From Scleroderma bovista (lineage: Eukaryota; Basidiomycota; Agaricomycetes; Boletales; Sclerodermataceae): DNA of 64,000 nucleotides. Positions 57,314-64,000 of this stretch are shown here, piece by piece; within the stretch, counting starts at the first letter, position 1, and every line of letters begins with the position of its first letter. Position numbers and translations under genes: made by a program. Location of the stretch: contig JAYMGJ010000194.1 in assembly GCA_037178675.1 (NCBI GenBank), forward strand, positions 1-64,000, given 5' to 3'. Below the pieces are notes generated by a model. That model was not told the origin of the DNA. It made no database searches and saw only the letters and a list, made by a program, of their open reading frames with translations.

Positions 57314-59455
57314 AAAATATTGGCTGGGCTGTATCATCATTGCATAAATAATGTTGAAAGGTTGCAAGAACACGGACACAGTACTATTGTACATACGTGC
57401 TAGAGACTCTGCTGTAACTACGCATATGAACGTACTGATCCTTATATTCAGGAGTTTATCATTGGAACTGTTCACAGGGACTTTGTGACCGTCCTGTTCC
57501 CTCTGATGCTCTACTACTATTATCATGATGGTGCCGGCGGCATGTGGCTTCCTTCTACCATCTTTGTCATCTTCTTTCCATCTGCTAATCTACGCCTCAG
57601 GGCGTTCACTTCGTTGGTAAGTGATGACAATCAACAGTCGTTGTGACGTATTGTAGGTGCTGATGATCATCTGGCATGCTTCGTGCTATCTTCTCCCTGC
57701 TGCCTCTCCTCATGGCGTCTGTGTGTAACTTCATCGGCGTCATTTGTCTCGATGATAGCATTCAATTTATGCCTGCTGATAAAGAGGCACTACTACTGGA
57801 GCACGACGCCTAATTACATCCCCATGCCAAATCATCTTTATCATCCGCCTAAACGTCGTCTTCGCCTTGAGGGCCTCAATGCGTTCACTTCGTTGGTAAG
57901 TGATGTCATTCGCAGCCATTGTGACCTAGGTGCTAACGATCTGGCGTGCTTTTGCAATGCTACGTTCTTTGCATCTCTCCTCATGGCGTCCGTGCGGGAA
58001 CCTCTTCGTCGACATCCTTACTCTTGATCATCGATGGCATTCAATTCATGCCTGCGGATAAGAGACACTACTGGTTTGCCATCATGGTCAAGCAGAAAAG
58101 CTTCACCTCGGACGGTTGGCACGATGCACGTTGAAACACCACTGTGATGATGCATTGGGAGCACCACCACTGCCGAGTTCAGCAGGACACAACAAATGAG
58201 AGAGCGCAACTGATGGAACAGCCACGACTGGCGGACGAACGCACAGCGTGACGCGGTGGACGCCATAGCCGCCGGCACAACTCAGCGTTATAAATACTAT
58301 GTAGGTATTCTACAACTTGCCGGAACCAATCGTTGACGCCGTCAATTTTTAAGGCGGCGATGTGTACTCTCGGCGTGGACATATTCTACATAACAGTTCA
58401 TCATCGAGTTCTACATATGGTTGGTGTGTTAATTACCTCTATCTGACGCTCTTGATGGATCTCGATGCACGCCTCAAGGCGATCATCTTGCTGACACTGG
58501 CGCCCTCGTGCACCGCTTGTCTGAGAAGACAGCGGAGATTGATGGAAGCGGCGGAAGTGCGTGGGCAGCGGCAGCTCGAGCCTCGCGCCTATATATGGGC
58601 ACTATGGATTTAACATGGTACTTGGCATCGACAATCTCAAGGATGCGATTGTGGACCATTGACCACCTGTCCAGAACAAACACACGCAGGTGGCGGAATG
58701 ACTCCTGGTCAAGTTGTAACTCGCTGGCGTGGTCGGGGACTAACTCCCCGGGGGATTTCTCCCTTCCAGAGTCTTTGTGTGAAGGTTGACTGTACATATA
58801 TGGACAAGCATTGGTTTATCACTAACCACAGCAAGTTGCATATCGATCATAGACCGTTTTTATTTATGTAGTTGGGACTGAAGCCAAACTTACCTAATGG
58901 TATCTCATTCTCATGTCGTCAGCCAATCTAGTCTCACTCCCATTCTTATTAGCACAGCATGTGTTTGTCCCAACTCAAGTATGTACAAGTTCGAACTCAT
59001 TTCAGCAAGGGCTGCACAAATTCGTGTGTTCATCCTGGCTCCAACAATCACTGGATACCTGTGGTTGCATTGTAAAATTAAAACAAAGGCGCCCATGTGA
59101 GCAATGGTCAATTGTGCTCTATTATGCAACTTGCTGTGTCACGCTCGACTTACTTGTGCACTGATCTCAGCGTTATGCAGCTGTATTGTTCAATGAAGCC
59201 GCAGACACCCAAAGATGAAACGGCGAACTTAATATAAAGAAGTTCAAAGGCGGCAATCATAGACTCGTGTCTACGTACGTACTCGGTGCTTCGTGCTTAT
59301 CAGGGCAATTTCGATCAATTTTTCACATCATCCACACTGCACCCCACCTTGACATCTGTGGTCCTGTAACTGGTCGTCTGCTCTAGCCTTTGCACCACCC
59401 CACTTCCTCAGAGCAAGCAATTACCCCTGAAGCTCATTGATTACGCGTGCACAAA
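57314..59455. other. Gene-free stretch containing a tandem duplication
   Basis: No gene could be supported. 57320-57540 is probably the 3' UTR of the F-box gene. A duplication occupies 57602-58115 (separate entry). 58137-59455 shows only short frames on both strands without known motifs; the part just before 59456 serves as promoter of the DUF6533 gene. Confidence 0.45.
57602..58115 (+). repeat. 280-bp tandem duplication
   Basis: Copy A begins at 57602 and copy B at 57881 with the same GCGTTCACTTCGTTGGTAAG, a splice-donor-like junction. Shared later blocks are TCTCCTCATGGCGTC and GCATTCAATT.ATGCCTGC (57757 and 58037). The offset is 279-280 bp throughout. The copies have diverged by many substitutions. 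What is duplicated is unknown; the recurring GTAAGTGATG suggests exon ends. Confidence 0.75.
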
Positions 59456-60690
59456 ATGGACAGAAATCCTTTGGAACATGGCGTGCCAAAGACACTGATA
59501 CAACTACGGAATAGCCAGGTCATGAACGCATCAATTACATTGCTAGTATATGACCATATAACAAGTCTGGATGACGAGGTCGGTACACGAATCTATTGAT
59601 CCCCAACTTCTCTCGTGCTGTCGCTGAATGAACGATGATAGATTGAATATTTCTGGAAGGGTCCATGGAACCTGTCTAGATATCTTTACATCACGGTGAG
59701 TATTTCTAGTACAACAACTTGTAGGAGCTGAGACTCAAATACTCACCTGCACCGCGATTTCTAGATCAGGTACTTAGCCCTGATATATGTCATGTAAGTG
59801 GAATCACTCACTTTGTAGACAAGCTAACGCAATTTCCTCCCAGAATCCAGCTCTGGGGTAAGCCTGTGATCGGGGCCTGAAGTGTCTGGGATTAACGGTA
59901 ATTCACGTCAGTCGATGTTGATTCTTCAGCGGTACGTGGATTCGCTGAAAACGCCATCCAAAGGCTGACAACAGATCAGTATGTGGTTAGAGCAATGTTA
60001 CATCTAAAATCTCAAAAGCCATGACCCCAGATTTACGTCAGAAATGATCGCCACTTTACTAACAATGGTTCTTCTCTGCCTCCTCTGCCAAGGTCTGTTC
60101 AGAAATTGTTATCATAGCTATAATCGAATCACCCCAACAGCCGCACTCACGATACGCGTTTGGTACTTATTTTCCAAACACCCGGTGATCAGAACGTGCG
60201 TGGTGACAGCTTATGTATTATGCACAACAGCGACTGGTGTGCTCATCGGCCTCTCGGAGAACTATATCTACGCAGACTTGCACAACGACAGTCAGGACGG
60301 TGCTTCCGTCATCGGCGCTCTCTACATTCCCTTACTCGTGCTTAACACCTTTCTTTTCGTACTGAAGATCTACTTGCTCGCCACCAGTCCTGCATACATG
60401 GAAAGAGACACGTTCACCTGGCGGTTCATGAAAGAGTATGCGTCGATCCACGCATTATATGTTATGTTCTTATAGCTGTATCGCACAGGGGTATGGTGAT
60501 ATTTGCAGCCAATATGGGTACTGTGGTCACCCTGCAACATGCTATTGAACCTGATTTACCGGTACAACTTGTCCGCAGGCGCTATGATATTTACCGTCAT
60601 CGAGCTCAGAACGACACCTGTGTCCGAATTGCCTGTAAGTTGCATGCTCCATATAGAGAAGGAAATTGACTGGAGTCCGCAGACATACAC
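59456..60690 (+). CDS. DUF6533-type multi-pass membrane protein
   Basis: Exon 1 is 59456-59578 (MDRNPLEHGVPKTLIQ, ASITLLVYDHITSLDDE). Exon 2 is 59642-59695 (IEYFWKGPWNLSRYLYIT) and exon 3 is 59765-59793 (IRYLALIYV). A tiny exon with IQLWG precedes later exons carrying GFAENAIQRLTTD and the transmembrane-rich block 60044-60475 (LLTMVLLCLLCQGLF, IRTCVVTAYVLCTTATGVLIG, VIGALYIPLLVLNTFLFVLKIYLL). The last coding part has AGAMIFTVIELRTTP (about 60570-60625). The opening pattern (YD-x-tldDEiEyfWkgpW...RYl) is the DUF6533 signature found in large Agaricomycete families of about seven-helix membrane proteins of unknown function. Inner exon borders and the 3' end are approximate; I cannot exclude a recent break near 60476. 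Confidence 0.65.
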
Positions 60691-62315
60691 CGTCGCGCTC
60701 AGTGGAAGGTACAGTGGGGTTGATGTACAAACCTGTGTTGGGCCTCACTCGCGTTCAATAGCGTGGTTGTTACTACAACGGTGTTGTCTGTGTGTAGACC
60801 AATGCTAAGTCTGCACTCTCTGGCTGCCACCCATGGCGTTTCCCCATCCTGGCTACTCAGTCAGGCAGAGCTAAGTCGGGTCCGCTGGACTGAAGGCACT
60901 AGGGAGGGTGAGATTTTGGTGGAGGTTGAATTATAGGGCGGTTCTTGTTACTTATCTTGCTTGTTCACTATGGGGGATGTTTGCATGTGCATATATATAA
61001 TATTGGTACTACTAAACGACGAACAGGGGGGTTTCTCTCATCGCATGGTGATCGGACAAGACATTCTTTCGAGAGAGGACTCGTAGGTTCGTTATATTAT
61101 GGAGAAACTTGGACCGGCTACGTTCACTTGTATTCAACGAAATTCGGCGACCAGCCTGGTGCTGGCCATATCAATGGTAGCGTTGGCCCCATCAACAAGC
61201 ATCCAAGAGCAGCATCCTCATCACGCGCAGAAGTCACAGGTGATGGGCCCCGCTTATCGAATATAGCAGTTATGTATGGCGGAATGGGCCCTCGACTCGA
61301 TATAGGCAGCAACAAGCCTGTATAAAGCCGATCGTGGACCAGCTCAGTAACTCACCTTGTGAATTGCGCAGCTATCATCAACAAGAGGCCTGGTAATTGG
61401 ATAATTATTAAATACTTGCCTATATGAAATCCTCGTACCTCGGCGGCCTGAACTGGTACCGGGGCCTGGTGTTGTACAGAATCCGGATGCACGCACGAGA
61501 AACTCGCGATACCTTGGTTGGACCAGTTGAACAAGCTCCACTGGTAAGTATTACAATGTACCTTTTAAGCACGAAGTTCAAGAAAGGGTGGAGGTGGTGG
61601 TTAGACTATCTTATTTATCTAAGATGATGTCATGCATGCTGCTCATTTTCCGGAAGCAAACGAGTCTGCGATGCCCCGAAGTCAATACTTCGACAAGAAT
61701 TTCTTATTACTTTCACATCTCTTTTATGATCATTTCTACTAACGTCACGAAAATGGTTAGCACACTGAGGAACGTCACCAACGCCACCAGCCAACGCTAC
61801 TCGAGTCTGATATCAGAAATATCGTGACGCTGGCGAGACGAAGAACATGTTGGTAATGTTTGATCTTGTAGACAGAGACGGAACTCCTCACACGCATGCA
61901 CGCCTGGCTGATGCAGTAGCACCATTCCGGACAAGCCATTGCGCCTGGGCGATCTACGTTCGTCCAAAAGCAGGCATATACTCGCTACACGATGGGGCTG
62001 CTGTGCAACAGACCTCCCGTGTTGATAGATATACCGTCGATTACAAGAGGTCGATATTCCTTTACAACTTTCCCCCCCTGGGCCCAAGAGGACAGGGGAG
62101 AGCGAAACAAGGAATAACCTCATGGCGCGAAATATCACAGCGATTGTACCACAGCCCCATGGAAGAGCTACACGAGGCAGCCCGGCTGTTTGGGAATGTG
62201 CACGCGGTAAGCATGAGCAAGCTGGCAGCTACTATAAGGCGTCGCGGCCTCTTGCGCTTGCATTAGCCCTCTCAGAGACCAATTGACCTTTCTCTATAAC
62301 CACTCACCGTCGGCT
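60691..62315. other. No supportable gene
   Basis: 1.6 kb with several short and medium frames on both strands (for example plus 60945-61325, plus 61847-62266, minus 61797-62138). None has a recognisable domain, and overlapping frames of similar length on opposite strands give no preference. It could hold a decayed membrane-protein copy or a fast-evolving gene. The last about 100 bp serve as promoter of the coiled-coil gene. Confidence 0.4.
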
Positions 62316-64000
62316 ATGAGTTCTTACTTGCGTTGGCCCCTTCGCAACTCGACACCTGTCGCGAAAACAAAACCTCTTTCCCCCAAGGTCACCGACGACT
62401 ATACGTCGTCGTCAGCTCATCCGGACTGGGAGACTGTGAATGCCTTCCCCAGTTCTCCTACATCCCCGTCTGCATCCGCAGATGACCATGATACGGAGTT
62501 CGTCAGTCTTCACGAACCCAGCATGGACGGTGGTGAAGGCCACCCTTACTCCCTTCGCAGCTTGCAGAAGGAAAACGCGTCACCTGATCAGCGTTCTGGT
62601 CCTCGTGGTGCACACCCAAGGGCAGACATGGACAGGAGGAATCTCCAAGCGAAGGGTTATGTACCTCAGGAACAGAACAGAACTTCTGTAACTACCGAGA
62701 AAGGGGGGCTGCAAGATGGGTGCCTGGACGCTGTCGCCAGGCTCAGAGAGGAAAATGACCAATTGAAATCCATCGTGCGCGGCCACGTAAAACAGGTGGA
62801 AGAAACTAACCGGCGGCATGCACAATGCCAAAGTGACCTCGAACGGCTGAAAGCGGAGAAAACTGCTGCCGATCGTACCTCCAAAGCTGAGATCGAGAAG
62901 TCGAGGACGACGCAGCTGCAGCAGACCCGCCAAATAGAGGCCGTCATATCAGAACGTGATCGGATGCGGAAAGACAGGGACGCAGCCGTGGTCAGCCTCA
63001 CTGCTGAAAATGAGCGGCTGAAAACGACTCTAGGGAAGCAGGCCGAAGAGTTTAAGGGAACAATAGAGGAGATGAACCACCACAGGACACAGGTGCATTC
63101 TGATTTGCAGAAGACGCGTAAAAGCTTGGAGAAATATGCTGCTGAGCTGGATGCGAGTGTGGCGCTCATTAATGCCCTTAGGCAGGAGAACAAGGATCTC
63201 CGCGCGAAGACGAACCAAAGCCTAGAACTGCAGCGCCGCTTTGACACGCAGGGAAATGATCTGAAGGCTGCAAGGGATGAGTCATCAACACTGCGGAAGG
63301 AGTATACTCAAATGATGGCCCTATTGGACGACCGAACGTCGGAGCTGAAGGGAGCCCAGAGTTTCTTGACGACTGCGGACTCATTCTCCGGCACAGAGGT
63401 CCTCGGTACGCTGCAAAGGCTCAATGCGGAGGTACTTCAGAACACGGCGTTCATGGCCGAGTCCATGATCGAGACGTTTATATCCGAGAAAACGGCGCCG
63501 AAAACGGAAGAACAAGTGGGAGGGATGAAACGCGCTTCAGGTGTAATTGGACACTCAATTGGACATTTCCTTGGGACGAAAAAACACCGGGATGATCCAA
63601 TCCTGGTACAGATTGCCTTCCAGGCGTACATTGCCTACGTCCTTCAGTGGATCTCAAGGGCTTGGATCATTGGTGGGGATGAAATTCAAAACCGGTTCAT
63701 TGATGGTATATACGAGAAGGTTCGCGAGTCGGGTGAGTAACGACCACGAAGATCTGTGAACGTCGGAGCTGATGACTTGTGACTATGATAGAAGCGCAGG
63801 CTATATCCGGTCGCTGGCGGGCGCTCACACGTACCAACATCCCTCAGGGCCAGCGAGACGACCTTCAACTGACCTCCTTACTTACTTCCAAAGTCCTCTC
63901 AGGCCTCGCTGACATCCTCTTGGCTGCAGGATGCAACGCAAGCCAACCTGACCTCGCCTCAGCTCTCTCTACCAAGTTCAGTGAAAAGGTATCGTTCCTT
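62316..64000 (+). CDS. Coiled-coil protein, 3' end beyond window
   Basis: The start is ATG 62316 (MSSYLRWPLRNSTPVAK). Exon 1 runs to 63732. Intron 63733-63791 (GTGAGT...GATAG) joins to EAQAISGRWRALTRTNIPQG, and the frame is open to the window edge. Residues 1-130 are Ser/Pro-rich and disordered. About 140-360 form a long coiled coil (ARLREENDQLKSIVRGH, RKDRDAAVVSLTAENERL, RKSLEKYAAELDASVALIN). About 370-475 are a globular helical part (TLQRLNAEVLQNTAFMAES, FQAYIAYVLQWISRAWIIGG). This layout is common among uncharacterised Agaricomycete proteins. No catalytic motif is present. The function is unknown; a scaffold or self-association role is only an inference from the coiled coil. Confidence 0.8.

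Noticed and set aside
61797..62266. Overlapping frames on both strands (114 and 139 codons)
   Set aside because: No domain, no clear splice pattern and no way to prefer a strand.
1..64000. tRNA, rRNA or CRISPR arrays
   Set aside because: Looked for by eye: no tRNA-like arm and GGTTCGA combination, no rRNA-like blocks, and regular repeats here are exon-like or minisatellite units without CRISPR features.

Overview
The window is nuclear DNA of a basidiomycete fungus, almost certainly an Agaricomycete. Genes carry many short GT-AG introns (about 45-70 nt). The mobile elements (Plavaka-type transposase, Gypsy, Copia, PIF/Harbinger) and several lineage-specific gene families (WW-like protein, DUF6533 membrane protein, F-box protein) are typical of that class. 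I see no basis for naming a genus. No tRNA, rRNA or CRISPR was seen.

Layout. (1) 1-1172: a WW-like protein gene running off the left edge on the minus strand. (2) 1262-3690: a 3'-truncated Gypsy retrotransposon (gag, protease, first residues of reverse transcriptase). (3) 3690-13700: non-genic, repeat-rich DNA. Its main content is a pair of oppositely oriented arrays (7349-8014 on plus, 9129-10415 on minus) made of about 111-nt exon-like blocks separated by about 60-nt GT-AG spacers. (4) 13728-24070: relics, all mainly on the minus strand: a Plavaka transposase split by a solo LTR with a perfect 5-bp target duplication, an unidentified protein relic, and an intron-bearing broken copy of the spliceosome gene PRP8 with a small inversion. 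A third copy of the exon-like repeat lies at 23480-24070. (5) 24085-30784: a 5'-truncated Copia element with one in-frame stop in pol, and next to it a complete PIF/Harbinger DNA transposon with 100-bp inverted repeats, a TAA target duplication, a transposase gene and a Myb/SANT gene.

(6) 30857-57313 is a conserved gene block. GCN1 (minus) encodes the HEAT-repeat activator of the eIF2alpha kinase Gcn2. A small single-pass membrane protein (plus) is transcribed divergently from it. UTP20 (minus) is a giant HEAT-repeat factor of the small-subunit processome. The calcineurin catalytic subunit (minus) follows, then an F-box protein (plus) divergent from calcineurin. Thus translation control, ribosome synthesis and calcium signalling genes lie together, but nothing in the sequence shows that they are co-regulated.

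(7) 57314-64000: a stretch with a 280-bp tandem duplication, a DUF6533 membrane protein gene, a gene-poor interval, and a coiled-coil protein gene that leaves the right edge.

Most multi-exon gene ends are inferred from homology remembered for each family plus visible splice signals. Exon borders are given only where the signals were read base by base.
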